Source: Agrobacterium rosae (GTDB lineage: Bacteria > Pseudomonadota > Alphaproteobacteria > Rhizobiales > Rhizobiaceae). Taken from it: a DNA stretch of 64,000 nucleotides. The notes under the pieces are model-generated. The model saw nothing but the letters and a program-made list of their open reading frames with translations. It was not told the DNA's origin and did not search any database. Below, in pieces: positions 9,216 through 18,013 of the stretch. Each line of letters begins with the position of its first letter. Position 1 is the stretch's first letter. The DNA is taken from assembly GCF_002915175.1 (NCBI RefSeq), contig NZ_NXEJ01000008.1, positions 124,001 through 188,000 of the forward strand, read 5' to 3'. A program made the translations under genes and the position numbers.

Positions 9216-9692
9216 TCAATCGAGCAGTTCTGCTGGCACCTTGCCACCGTTTTCGGAAAGCTTCTTGAGGAGTGCCTTGTGCAGCCAGGTGTTCATTTCT
9301 GCCGAGCCATTGAGCTCGCCCGAGTATCCTAGCTCCTGCGCAAGCTCTTTGCGTTCGGACAGGCTTGCATCCATGCCCAAAGCTTTCATAAGGTCGGTAA
9401 TGGAGTGCTTCCAGTCCAGCTTCTGGCCACTGTGCTTGACCGCGGCGTCGAGCTGGGACGCAACGTCAACGGTTTGAGAGCCGGATGTCGTGGGGGCCGG
9501 CGGCATCGAAGGCGAAGCGCCTGCTGTCGCGGGTACGGTCTGCCCGGTTCCACCCACTGGCGGCGCGGTTGTGGCAGCTGGTTCGGGGACAGACGATGGT
9601 GCCGGGGTAGGCTCTGCCGCTGAGGGCGACGCAGGTGCTGCATGTGCAGATCCTCCAAATATGGCGTCCCTGATCTTGTTGAAAATGCTCAT
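9216..9692 (-). CDS. DUF3597-domain protein
   Basis: Protein of 158 residues. It has a short N-terminal segment (MSIFNKIRDAIFG), a low-complexity Ala/Pro/Thr linker at about residues 15-78, then a conserved helical C-terminal domain (VDVASQLDAAVKHSGQKLDWKHSITDLMKALGMDASLSERKELAQELGY). The domain matches DUF3597, common in rhizobia and other Proteobacteria, of unknown function. No signal peptide is seen. It is monocistronic. Confidence 0.82.
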   Translation of the reverse strand: MSIFNKIRDAIFGGSAHAAPASPSAAEPTPAPSSVPEPAATTAPPVGGTGQTVPATAGASPSMPPAPTTSGSQTVDVASQLDAAVKHSGQKLDWKHSITDLMKALGMDASLSERKELAQELGYSGELNGSAEMNTWLHKALLKKLSENGGKVPAELLD

Positions 9693-9863
9693 GACGTTTT
9701 CTCCTCACACTGATGTAACTGCAAGGTCCAACGGAGGCTGTGCCACATCCGTTCCGAAGAAATATAAGAAAAACCTAACGAAAACGGCGGGGACATCGTC
9801 AATCGCACTGCAAAAAGACCGAATTGATGTTGGAAATGAAGGTTCGCTCGCTATTTAGAGCCT

Positions 9864-10358
9864 ATGATCTTCTTCACGTCCGATACGCATTTTAGCGACC
9901 CTCGCGTTCTTCGAATTGATCGCCGGCCCTTTTCCGTTATGACAGATCACGATGAGGCGCTGATCGCGAATTGAAACGAGGCCGTCGGCCCGCAGGATGA
10001 GGTTTGGCATCTTGGGGATTTCCGACTAGCGCGCGCTGGAGACTGTGACGAACTTCTCTCCAGATTAAACGGCCACAAGCATCTCATCGTGGGAAACAAC
10101 GATCCAGAAAGCACCACCACTGCGACGGGATGGGCGAGCGTCCAACACTACGCGGAACTCACGCTTGACGGTCATCGCCTGATCATGTGCCACTATGCGT
10201 TTCGCACGTGGAACCAGATGGGGAAAAAATCGATCAATCTGCACGGTCACTCGCACGGGCGGCTAAAGCTCCTTCCCCGCCAGTTCGACGTGGGCGTTGA
10301 TGCCCAGTCGCTCAAGCCGGTGACGCTTCAAAATATCCTCGAACGGAAACCGCGCTAA
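9864..10358 (+). pseudogene. Small metallophosphoesterase broken by one in-frame TGA
   Basis: A single continuous frame of 164 sense or stop positions runs from the ATG at 9864 to the TAA at 10356-10358, interrupted only by TGA at 9972-9974 (codon 37, reading ...LIAN-stop-NEAVG...). The protein would carry all calcineurin-like motifs: SDTHFSD, HLGDF, VGNND, CHYAF and HGHSHG. TGG (Trp) to TGA is the simplest origin, since related small phosphoesterases read NWN here. Downstream codons are otherwise intact, so the change is recent, or a sequencing error, or it is read through. The start lies 171 bases upstream of the divergent DUF3597 gene. Confidence 0.85.
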
Positions 10359-10419
10359 GGGGCTGATTGTCACTGACGAAGCCGCCAGCGGCCACCGCCT
10401 TGTGCGCTGACAGGTCAGT

Positions 10420-10692
10420 TCAGAGTTCTGGAGTGACGGAGAAACCCAACACGAACTCGATGACTTTCTCGCAGGACATTTCGCAAGGCTTCAGTACCGC
10501 AGCACCAGATTTTATCCTGTAGAGATTAAAGCTGACAATATCTGTCCCGGCGAGCTCCTCTGCGAACAGCCAGATGCGTCTGCCATCTGCAGACCGTTTG
10601 ATCGTAGCGCCCCACAAACGACCATCAAATTTGCCCCGCACATAGCCATCTGGAATTCGAGAGAGTGCGCTCAAGAATGTGGCGTCTGTCAT
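10420..10692 (-). CDS. Small conserved protein of unknown function
   Basis: Protein of 90 residues from the ATG at 10692 (MTDATFLSALSRIPDGYVRGKFDGRLWGA...); the frame is open further upstream but there it overlaps the RpiR gene. It is soluble and has no recognisable catalytic motif. The pattern FDGRLWGATIKRSADGRRIWLFAEELAGTDIVSFNLYR suggests a small alpha/beta fold, and two cysteines lie at CEMSCEK. It begins 22 bases after the RpiR stop and may be cotranscribed. I do not recognise the family with certainty. Confidence 0.6.
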   Translation of the reverse strand: MTDATFLSALSRIPDGYVRGKFDGRLWGATIKRSADGRRIWLFAEELAGTDIVSFNLYRIKSGAAVLKPCEMSCEKVIEFVLGFSVTPEL

Positions 10693-10714
10693 CTGAGCCA
10701 ACAAAGGTAAGACT

Positions 10715-11599
10715 TCACCGCTTGTTGGGTCTGATCTGCTGGCGCAGTTCGACCAGACGGTCAAGGGTGGATAGGGTTCGATCTCTATTTTTGCCGGCAA
10801 GGCCGAGCGTCAGAGCTTCTACGCACACGAGTGAAGCCCCGTGCATGGCAACCTTTTCATTCTTGGCGCGGGGTAGAACGATCGCGGCCATTGCATGTTG
10901 AGTGAGAGCGGTTTCCTCCTTGCCCACGATGGCAACGATTGGGATCGAAAGGCGTCCCGCTTCCGTAATCGCCGTCATAACCTCGCGATGGGGGCGGCCC
11001 TGCGCAAGGACAAGCAGGACATCGCCAGTCTCCATTTGGAGAAGTTGTTCCGCAAGCATGATGCCTGTTTGGTTTAGTGCATAGGATGGATAGCCCGCTC
11101 TCACGAAGTTGCGCGACGCATAGGTTCCGATAATGCCCGATGCGCCGATGCCGAAGACGCCGATCTTTTTGGCAGTCGACAACAGACTGACAACGTTTGC
11201 CATCGCCCGTCTGTTTTCGTCAGACGATAGTGCTTCCATGGCATACCCCATGTCGGCGATTACGAAGTCGATGGCGGAATTGGTATCGTCCTGAAGTTCG
11301 TTCGTGGTGGCTGCCATTTTCTCGGACGGTGAATCCGTCTCTCCAAGATGGCTTTCCAGCGTATCCTTGAGGTCGACCAGCCCCTGGAAACCGAGAGCCT
11401 GGATTGCCCGGATGACCGTAGCGTCCGATGTCCCAATCTCGCGCCCTATCTCAAGCGCAGATTTCGCCAGCACCGCATGTCGATGTTTGTCTATGTATTC
11501 TGCAACGGCCAGAAGCCCGGGCGAGAGTGCGTCCCGCTTTTTCTTCAGTCGCTCTCCGAAGCGATCTATGTGACGTTTCTTCGGAAATGAATTGCCCAT
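10715..11599 (-). CDS. MurR/RpiR-family regulator next to siderophore importer
   Basis: Regulator with an N-terminal HTH_6 (SALEIGREIGTSDATVIRAIQALGFQGLVDLKDTL) and a C-terminal SIS domain (KKIGVFGIGASGIIGTYASRNFVRAG; VLLVLAQGRPHREVMTAITEA). I choose the ATG at 11599 (MGNSFPKKRHIDRFGERLKKKR); a GTG at 11650 or ATG at 11608 is also in frame and none has a strong ribosome site. It lies downstream of the siderophore-binding protein gene in the same direction, so it is probably the fifth gene of that operon. RpiR proteins usually sense sugar phosphates, so linkage to iron uptake is atypical. Confidence 0.88.
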   Translation of the reverse strand: MGNSFPKKRHIDRFGERLKKKRDALSPGLLAVAEYIDKHRHAVLAKSALEIGREIGTSDATVIRAIQALGFQGLVDLKDTLESHLGETDSPSEKMAATTNELQDDTNSAIDFVIADMGYAMEALSSDENRRAMANVVSLLSTAKKIGVFGIGASGIIGTYASRNFVRAGYPSYALNQTGIMLAEQLLQMETGDVLLVLAQGRPHREVMTAITEAGRLSIPIVAIVGKEETALTQHAMAAIVLPRAKNEKVAMHGASLVCVEALTLGLAGKNRDRTLSTLDRLVELRQQIRPNKR

Positions 11600-11674
11600 T
11601 GAGACCATTGTCGTGCATGTGAGTGTCAGTTTGGGCACAATGCCTGACACGGTGCAGTTTTTAAAGTCGAAAGC

Positions 11675-12622
11675 TTATTTCGCAACAGGGCGTGGTGAGA
11701 TCGAGGATTTGACGACCGCCGTCATAAGCGCCATGGCCGCATAACTGTTTGAAATGGCTTCTTCTCTGGAGACCATGATGTAGCGGCCCTCGACACAGGC
11801 TTTCAGGAAGCCACAAAAATCAGGCACGACCTTCTCCATCGCATCGATTTCGTCTTTTGACGTGCCACCGGTGTCCGAGCGGTAGGGATCGAAGATAAAG
11901 TCTGCATCGACATCTGGAAGGCGCTCACCGCTAACCTCTATGCGTCCGCCATCTGGGATATTGTCGATAATCTCGGGAAACCTGAAGCCTGCATCTCTCA
12001 GCACTTGACCGAGTGCGCGGTAGGTATGATAAAGACTGATCTTTCCGTTCAGTGGCTGGATGACCGAGACAGATACGGCTTTGGTATTGACAGCAGTTTT
12101 GAGTTCCTCAATTCCCGCCCGGTATCGCTGATCGAGAATGGCGAGCCGGTTTTCGGTTGCGGTCAGTTTGGCCAGTTGGCGATAGGCATGCGCTGTTCCC
12201 AACTTGGTCGGATCGATGACGATGGTTGGTGCTATTTTCTCCAGGGTCGCGATGGGGGTGGGCCGTCCCGTCGCGGTTATGATGACATCCGGCTTTTGTT
12301 CGGCCAACGTTTCCACGTCGATATCGACTGCGCCAAGAAAGACCATGCCGGAGTTTCTAAAATCGACACCGGTCAGGATTGCACTCGAGCGCAGGTAAGG
12401 CTTGCCGTCGATCCCGATCCTGCCATGGCTGGCAATCGGGATGATGCCAAGTTCGATCAGCGGAATGGTGACGTCGATATCGTGGAGCGATGCGATGCGC
12501 AGCGGCCTGTTGGGGACGACAACAGTGCGTCCCGCATCATCCTGGAATGTTCGCGTATCCTGTGCTGCCACAACACCCGGAACGACGAGAAGGAGAAGCG
12601 TAAAAACAAGCATTCTTATCAT
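11675..12622 (-). CDS. Iron-siderophore ABC substrate-binding protein
   Basis: Periplasmic FepB/FecB-type binding protein (Peripla_BP_2) of 315 residues from the ATG at 12622, preceded by AAAGG. It has a signal peptide (MIRMLVFTLLLLVVPGVVAAQ), then the family opening TFQDDAGRTVVVPNRPLRIASLHDIDVTIPLIELGI and the hinge-helix region. The frame is open to 12772, but the extra N-terminus would overlap the permease gene and has no signal-peptide features. It lies 10 bases after the permease stop. It probably receives a ferric siderophore brought in by the TonB receptor at 15782. Confidence 0.9.
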   Translation of the reverse strand: MIRMLVFTLLLLVVPGVVAAQDTRTFQDDAGRTVVVPNRPLRIASLHDIDVTIPLIELGIIPIASHGRIGIDGKPYLRSSAILTGVDFRNSGMVFLGAVDIDVETLAEQKPDVIITATGRPTPIATLEKIAPTIVIDPTKLGTAHAYRQLAKLTATENRLAILDQRYRAGIEELKTAVNTKAVSVSVIQPLNGKISLYHTYRALGQVLRDAGFRFPEIIDNIPDGGRIEVSGERLPDVDADFIFDPYRSDTGGTSKDEIDAMEKVVPDFCGFLKACVEGRYIMVSREEAISNSYAAMALMTAVVKSSISPRPVAK

Positions 12623-12632
12623 GGGAAACCTT

Positions 12633-13679
12633 TCACAGTTGATCGCGACGGTGCCAGAGGAGCAGAAGTAAAATCGGGACCCCCACGAGCGCGAGCACGA
12701 TGCCCGCAGGGATTTGCAGCGGCGCGAAGGCGGTCCGTCCGATGGTATCTGCCAGAACGACGAGTGCTGCACCGATCAGCATGCTTGCGGCGAGCAGCGC
12801 AGTCTGGCCACCGCCAATTGTCATTCGTGCCGCGTGGGGAGCGATGAGCCCGACGAAACCGATACTGCCGACACATGAAACAACGGTTGCAGTCATCAGA
12901 ACGGGCGACAAAAGGCTTATAATCGCAAATGCTTTGGCTCGGACGCCCAGCCCGATCGTAGCGCTGTCTCCCAGCATCGCGACATCTGCGGAGAGCGCAG
13001 TCGCGAATAAAAGGGAAGCACCCACGCATAACCCCGTAACGGCAATTGGGACCATGTCCGGCGTTACGGTGGCAAGGCTGCCCGCCATCCACGTCAAGGC
13101 AACCTGAATGCGGTCAATGTCGGAAATCGTCAGCAGCAGAGTGATGGCCGAGGACAACGCCCAGGAAAATCCAATGCCGATCAGCACGAAACGCAGGCGA
13201 GACAGCGATCCTGCCAGGAGTGCTACCGCGGTAGCAACAGCAAATCCTCCGGCCATGCCGATGAACGGCCGCAGCACCAGAGGGGTTTGCGGAAAAGCGA
13301 TGATGACGGTAACGATTGCAAGCGCTGCTCCCTCGCGAACACCCAGAAGACCCGGATCGGCTAGCCCGTTTCGCGTCAGGGATTGCAACGCAGCGCCGGA
13401 AAGCCCGAGCATGGCTCCGCAACTCAGCGCCATGATGATGCGCGGCAGCCGAAGGTCTCCGATGACAGATAAGTCGCCCGAAGACACGGGGCCGGTGATG
13501 AATGCTACGAGGGCATCGATACCAGCGCTCCCACTTCCTGAGACGAGTGCCACCAGCACGAGAATGATCACGACCGCCAGAAAAGCCATTGTCATGGCCA
13601 GCCGTTTGGGATGTAGCTTCAGACTCACGTCAAAAAACTGAATTAGGCGATAACCGCCGCCGATCATTTTGGCTTTCAT
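12633..13679 (-). CDS. FecCD-type siderophore ABC permease
   Basis: Inner-membrane permease of 348 residues with about nine to ten spans and the BtuC/FecCD signature segments: DLRLPRIIMALSCGAMLGLSGAALQSLTRNGLADPGLLG near residue 75, and FVGLIAPHAARMTIGG with LVVLADTIGRTAFAPLQIPAGIVLALVGVPILLLLL near the C-terminus. It overlaps the upstream permease gene by 4 bases. It pairs with 13676-14701 to form a heterodimeric channel. Confidence 0.93.
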   Translation of the reverse strand: MKAKMIGGGYRLIQFFDVSLKLHPKRLAMTMAFLAVVIILVLVALVSGSGSAGIDALVAFITGPVSSGDLSVIGDLRLPRIIMALSCGAMLGLSGAALQSLTRNGLADPGLLGVREGAALAIVTVIIAFPQTPLVLRPFIGMAGGFAVATAVALLAGSLSRLRFVLIGIGFSWALSSAITLLLTISDIDRIQVALTWMAGSLATVTPDMVPIAVTGLCVGASLLFATALSADVAMLGDSATIGLGVRAKAFAIISLLSPVLMTATVVSCVGSIGFVGLIAPHAARMTIGGGQTALLAASMLIGAALVVLADTIGRTAFAPLQIPAGIVLALVGVPILLLLLWHRRDQL

Positions 13680-14701
13680 CGCAATACCCGTGTAACGGCT
13701 GCGATGAAGACTGGAGCGCCGATGAAAGCGGTCAGAACTCCCGTTGCCAAATCATGAGGGGCGGCAATGGTTCTTGCGGCAATATCGGCAGCGAGCATGA
13801 GATTTGCGCCGAGCATTGCCGACAGTGGAATCGAAATCATGTGCCGCCCACCAACCATACGGTGAGCAACACCGCCGACGATGAGACCGATAAAGCCGAT
13901 TGGGCCGCAAAGTGATACGGCGGAACCGCAAAACAGCCCCGTGGCTACCAGCCCGATCATCCTCGTTTGGCGAACCGGCACACCAAGACCCATCGCGGTT
14001 TTGTCTCCCAGAGACATGATATCCAATCGCGATGTGATCATTGCAGTGGCGATGACGGCGACACCTGTGACCGGCAATACAGTCTGAAGTTCCGACAGCG
14101 AAATGCCCGAAAGATCGCCCGCAAGCCAGAAACGCATCTGCTCCAGCGTTTCCTGATCGAGGATGAGTAAGGCCGAGACGCAGGCCGACGCTAGGGCAGA
14201 CAGCGCGATACCGCAGAATGTGACCTTGATCATCGTCAGGCCGGTGCGTCCTGCCGATGATAGAAACAGCACGAGCGCAAAAAGAACGCCGCTTCCAGCC
14301 GCGGCAATGAGCGGACGACTGACTGGAAACATCATCAAGCCCGCAGGCAAGGCGGTCGTTGCCACTATGGCAAGGCTTGCTCCTGCATTGAGGCCCAGAA
14401 TATGGGGCTCTGCAAGAGGATTACGGAGGATCGATTGAACCAATCTGCCGGCAATGCCGAGCGATGCGCCGCACAGGATGGCGGCAAGCAGGCGCGGAAG
14501 ACGAAGCTTGAGAAGAATCTGTTGCTCGAAACTGGTATGGTCACGGGCCGTCAGAGCGTCGATGAGGAACTGAGGTGACACGGGTCTTGCACCGACGCTG
14601 AGATGCGCAAGTCCAAGAAATGATAGCAGAGCGAGGCAAGCAGGAAGCCAAAGCCAGACCACCTCCTTTCGCGACGTTTCTGTATTCCAAACATGCGTCA
14701 C
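13676..14701 (-). CDS. FecCD-type siderophore ABC permease
   Basis: Permease of 341 residues with the same FecCD features: LRLPRLLAAILCGASLGIAGRLVQSILRNPLAEPHILGLNAGASLAIV, GPIGFIGLIVGGVAHRMVGG and LAADIAARTIAAPHDLATGVLTAFIGAPVFIAAV. It is translationally coupled at both ends: 4-base overlaps with the ATPase gene upstream and the second permease downstream. It forms the channel for a ferric siderophore with 12633-13679. Confidence 0.93.
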   Translation of the reverse strand: MTHVWNTETSRKEVVWLWLPACLALLSFLGLAHLSVGARPVSPQFLIDALTARDHTSFEQQILLKLRLPRLLAAILCGASLGIAGRLVQSILRNPLAEPHILGLNAGASLAIVATTALPAGLMMFPVSRPLIAAAGSGVLFALVLFLSSAGRTGLTMIKVTFCGIALSALASACVSALLILDQETLEQMRFWLAGDLSGISLSELQTVLPVTGVAVIATAMITSRLDIMSLGDKTAMGLGVPVRQTRMIGLVATGLFCGSAVSLCGPIGFIGLIVGGVAHRMVGGRHMISIPLSAMLGANLMLAADIAARTIAAPHDLATGVLTAFIGAPVFIAAVTRVLR

Positions 14702-15513
14702 TGCAGGGATGTCCCGGAAAAAGTATCAGGCAAGAACACCGGTTTGCCGGTCGTCGGATGCCTCACGGCGATGACCTTGGTATCAAAGACGCTTTCGATA
14801 TGGGCGGCGGAGCATTCATCGATGGTTTCAACCACGTGATGAATCGCACCGTCTTTGAGGAAAACAATGCGATCCGCATATTGCAGGGCGGCGTTCAGAT
14901 CGTGCAGAACGGCGACAACGGTTCGGTTGGCCGTGCGGCTGAGGCTTGAAAGAAGCTCCATCACCTCAACCTGATAGCGCAGATCGAGAAACGTCGTCGG
15001 CTCATCGAACAGGATCGTTGCCGTGTCCTGTGCAAGAGCAAGAGCTATGAAGCAACGTTGGCGCTGCCCGCCGGACAGACTATCCACTAGTCTAGCCGAT
15101 AGGTCGCTCATGCCGGTAATGCGTAGGGCCTCGTTTACGGCTTCTTCGTCGCCTTCGTCCCAGGATTTGAGAATGCCGCGATGCGGATAACGTCCACGCG
15201 ACACCAGATCATAGACGCTGAGGCCTTCAGGCGCGATCGGGGCCTGCGCAAGCACGGCAAGCTTGCGTGCCACCTCCTTGGTTGGCAGGCGATGCACATC
15301 CTTTCCGTCAACAAGTACCGTTCCACCGGATGGCTTGAGGATACGTGAGAGGACGGCCAGCAACGTTGATTTTCCCGAACCGTTTGGACCAGCGAGAACG
15401 GTGAACTTCCCTTTTGGGACGACTATGGAGATATCGACAAGCACGTTAGAGCGGCCATAGCCGGCCGTTACCTGTTCGGCATCCAGCGCATTGTCTCTGC
15501 CATCCGATCGCAT
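14698..15513 (-). CDS. Siderophore ABC importer ATPase (FepC/FecE-type)
   Basis: ATPase with Walker A GPNGSGKST, Q-loop (LAQAPIAPEGLSVYDLVSRGRYPH), signature LSGGQRQRCFIALALAQ, Walker B ILFDEPTTFLDL and switch His (LHDLN). First gene of the siderophore import operon. The frame is open to an ATG at 15594, but that start lies beyond the IRO box at 15563-15577 and would place the operator inside the gene. The ATG at 15513 gives 271 residues, the usual length; ATGs at 15546 and 15552 are alternatives. Expression is probably repressed by RirA in iron-replete cells. Confidence 0.9.
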   Translation of the reverse strand: MRSDGRDNALDAEQVTAGYGRSNVLVDISIVVPKGKFTVLAGPNGSGKSTLLAVLSRILKPSGGTVLVDGKDVHRLPTKEVARKLAVLAQAPIAPEGLSVYDLVSRGRYPHRGILKSWDEGDEEAVNEALRITGMSDLSARLVDSLSGGQRQRCFIALALAQDTATILFDEPTTFLDLRYQVEVMELLSSLSRTANRTVVAVLHDLNAALQYADRIVFLKDGAIHHVVETIDECSAAHIESVFDTKVIAVRHPTTGKPVFLPDTFSGTSLQ

Positions 15514-15562
15514 CAAACCAACCGTTTTCTTCCCTTTAAATCGCATGTTCATTTGTATTTTA

Positions 15563-15577
15563 TGAATGTAGTAGTCA
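15563..15577. promoter_or_regulatory. IRO box (RirA-type iron operator), ATPase side
   Basis: TGA-ATGTAGTAG-TCA matches the rhizobial iron-responsive operator consensus TGA-N9-TCA. It lies about 50 bases upstream of the preferred ATPase start. It is part of a block of roughly 25 bases that is repeated in inverted orientation at 15705-15728 in front of the TonB receptor gene. Confidence 0.7.
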
Positions 15578-15706
15578 ACAATTAACGCATCCAAATTTTC
15601 GTCGCCAGATACCTTTCCGTGCCGTGAAAGCAGGTTTTTCGGTCCAAAAACGCTTCTCGAGCTTGAAAATGGGAACGTCCAATAGCACAGAACAGAAAAT
15701 CAAAGT

Positions 15707-15721
15707 TGACTACTACATTCA
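15707..15721. promoter_or_regulatory. IRO box (RirA-type iron operator), receptor side
   Basis: TGA-CTACTACAT-TCA fits TGA-N9-TCA and is the exact reverse complement of the site at 15563. The surrounding bases (GTTGACTACTACATTCAT, then AAATACA) are also shared, so both divergent promoters carry the same element. TTGACT inside it could serve as a -35 hexamer, giving direct occlusion by RirA. The receptor start lies 61 bases downstream. Confidence 0.7.
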
Positions 15722-15781
15722 TGAAATACAGAAGGCCAGTATTGGGGTGATGTCATGCGTGTTGATGGGGACTAGATAACG

Positions 15782-17953
15782 ATGGAATTTGACAGATTTG
15801 ACAGGCCGGTGGCTTTAGCCATGATTGCGCTGACCGGTGTGATGTTCGCCCTGCCTGTAAACGCGCAGGAAAACGTCGAGGTCAAGAAGACCTCCCGTCA
15901 GTCTGATGCGGCTCAGTCCAATCCATCGGAAACGTCCACCGTGCTCGCGCCTATCGTGATAGATGGTGCCGGCGCGACGCAAGGTTATCAGCCCAAATCG
16001 ACCAGTACCGCCACACGTACGGATACTCCGCTTATCGACATTCCACAGGCAGTCAACGTCGTCAGCGAACAGGTTCTTAAAGACCAGAATGCCAGCAATC
16101 TCGATGAAGCGCTGGGCAATGTCAGCGGCGTGACCCAGACGAATACGCTGGGCGGCACGCAAGATTCCGTCATCCGCCGAGGCTTCGGTGATAATCGCGA
16201 CGGTTCCATCCTGACAAATGGGTTGAAAACCGCGCTACCGCGCTCGTTCAATGCCGTGACGGAACGGGTTGAGGTTCTCAAGGGGCCCTCTTCCACGCTT
16301 TACGGTATTCTTGACCCCGGCGGTATGGTCAATGTGGTCACCAAGAAGCCGGTGGATACGTTCGGCGGCGAAATTTACGGCAGTCTCTCCAGTTTTGGCG
16401 GTGGCACAACGGGATTGGATTTGACCGGTCCGATAGAAGGAACAGACTTCTCCTATCGCCTGATTGGTGAGTACAAGGATGTCGATTATTGGCGCAACTT
16501 CGGTGAGACCAAGAACTGGCTGATTTCTCCGTCGCTAAAATGGACCGGCGAAGATACCGAAATTACGGCGACCTACATGCACGAGGATTACAGCGTGCCT
16601 TTCGATCGTGGCACTATCTTCGATGACACCACAGGGCGTCCGGTCGATGTTGACAGGAAAATTCGCTTCGATGAGCCGTACAATATTACTGACGGGAACT
16701 CAGACCTTTTCCAAGTCGAGTTTGATCATGAATTGTCGGAAAACTGGAAGCTAGGCATCGACTATAGCTACAGCCGCAATGTTTACTCGGACAATCAGGC
16801 GCGTGTTACGGCTTACAACGCGACCAACGGCAACGTAACGCGCAGGGCGGATGCGACTGACTACTCGACGATCTACAATCATGCCGTCCGCGCGGATTTG
16901 ACAGGCGACGTCGAGATCGGCGGAATGCAGCACGATCTATTGATCGGAGCGTCTTACGACTACAGCGATACGCTGCGCACAAATATGATCCGGTGTAATG
17001 CGTCGACAAACTTCAATATTTACGATCCCGTTTACGGCAACATGCCGGAGTGCACGACTGTTTCCACCAACGACAGCGACCAGACAGAAAAACTGTCGAC
17101 TGCCTCCCTGTACGTGCAAGATTCGATTCACCTCAACGATCAATGGATCGTTGTCGGTGGACTGCGTTATCAATATTACGACTTGCTGGCCGGCAAAGGT
17201 CGCCCTTTCAAAAACAATACCGACAGCTTTGGCGATGCGCTCGTTCCAAATGCGGGTATTGTTTACAAGCTAACGCCTGACGTTTCGCTATATGCTAATG
17301 CCGCCAAGACCTTCCGTCCACAATCCTCCATTGCAAGCCTCTATGGCAATCTGGAACCGGAAGAGGGTGTGTCCTATGAAGTCGGTTCGAAATTCGAACT
17401 CCCCTCCGGACTGACAGCGAATGTTGCGCTCTACACATCCGACAAGGAGAACGTGGCCTATACCGACGCTGGCAATGTCGTCAAAACCGCAGGCTTGGTA
17501 AGAGCAAAAGGCTTAGAGGTGGATGTCGCCGGGTCTCTGACGGATGACGTCGATTTCATCGCAACTTATGCCTTCACCGACGCCGAGGTTTTGGAGGGTG
17601 AGAATGCCGGGAAACGCCCTGTCAACGTTGCTCGCCACACCGGCTCGCTTTATCTCGCTTATGATGTGGGAGAAGTCGGCCCATCAGGCAACAGCCTGAA
17701 AATCGGTGGTGGTATTCGCGCGGTGGGCGATCGCGCCGGCATCAACAATAACTCCTATGACCTGCCTGGGTACGCCGTCGTGGATGCTTTCGCGACATAT
17801 ACGTTCGATCTTGAGCGCCCAATTACCCTACAACTCAATCTCAAGAATATTTTCGATCGCACCTACTATACGTCATCTATCGGTAGCACGGCGCTCGGCA
17901 ACGAGATTGGCGAACCCTTCAACGCAACGTTGACAGCACGAGTAAAGTTTTGA
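15782..17953 (+). CDS. TonB-dependent siderophore receptor
   Basis: Outer-membrane receptor of 723 residues. The signal peptide ends near NAQ-EN (residue 29). A TonB-box-like stretch (STVLAPIVIDG) follows near residue 52. The plug domain covers about residues 75-195 (DTPLIDIPQAVNVVSEQVLKDQNASNLDEALGNVSGV; VERVEVLKGPSSTLYG; GGMVNVVTKKP), then a 22-strand barrel ending in RVKF with a C-terminal Phe, as required for barrel insertion. The plug is of the FhuA/FpvA type that takes hydroxamate or mixed siderophores. No siderophore biosynthesis genes lie nearby, so it probably takes up xenosiderophores. Confidence 0.94.
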   Translation: MEFDRFDRPVALAMIALTGVMFALPVNAQENVEVKKTSRQSDAAQSNPSETSTVLAPIVIDGAGATQGYQPKSTSTATRTDTPLIDIPQAVNVVSEQVLKDQNASNLDEALGNVSGVTQTNTLGGTQDSVIRRGFGDNRDGSILTNGLKTALPRSFNAVTERVEVLKGPSSTLYGILDPGGMVNVVTKKPVDTFGGEIYGSLSSFGGGTTGLDLTGPIEGTDFSYRLIGEYKDVDYWRNFGETKNWLISPSLKWTGEDTEITATYMHEDYSVPFDRGTIFDDTTGRPVDVDRKIRFDEPYNITDGNSDLFQVEFDHELSENWKLGIDYSYSRNVYSDNQARVTAYNATNGNVTRRADATDYSTIYNHAVRADLTGDVEIGGMQHDLLIGASYDYSDTLRTNMIRCNASTNFNIYDPVYGNMPECTTVSTNDSDQTEKLSTASLYVQDSIHLNDQWIVVGGLRYQYYDLLAGKGRPFKNNTDSFGDALVPNAGIVYKLTPDVSLYANAAKTFRPQSSIASLYGNLEPEEGVSYEVGSKFELPSGLTANVALYTSDKENVAYTDAGNVVKTAGLVRAKGLEVDVAGSLTDDVDFIATYAFTDAEVLEGENAGKRPVNVARHTGSLYLAYDVGEVGPSGNSLKIGGGIRAVGDRAGINNNSYDLPGYAVVDAFATYTFDLERPITLQLNLKNIFDRTYYTSSIGSTALGNEIGEPFNATLTARVKF

Positions 17954-17962
17954 TTTTCACAA

Positions 17963-17999
17963 AGCAGCGAGCGTCAAAGATACTGGCGTCTTCGTTGCT
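17963..17999 (+). terminator. Weak hairpin after the TonB receptor gene
   Basis: AGCAGCGA and TCGTTGCT pair over 8 bp (one G-T) around a 21-base loop, just after the receptor stop and before the convergent TetR gene. There is no T-tract, so termination is only a possibility. Confidence 0.3.
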
Positions 18000-18013
18000 G
18001 AAGGCACAGCGCG

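Noticed and set aside
9972-9974. Selenocysteine codon in the small phosphoesterase
   Set aside because: The position is not a metal or catalytic residue, relatives are expected to have Trp, and no SECIS-like hairpin was recognised next to it.
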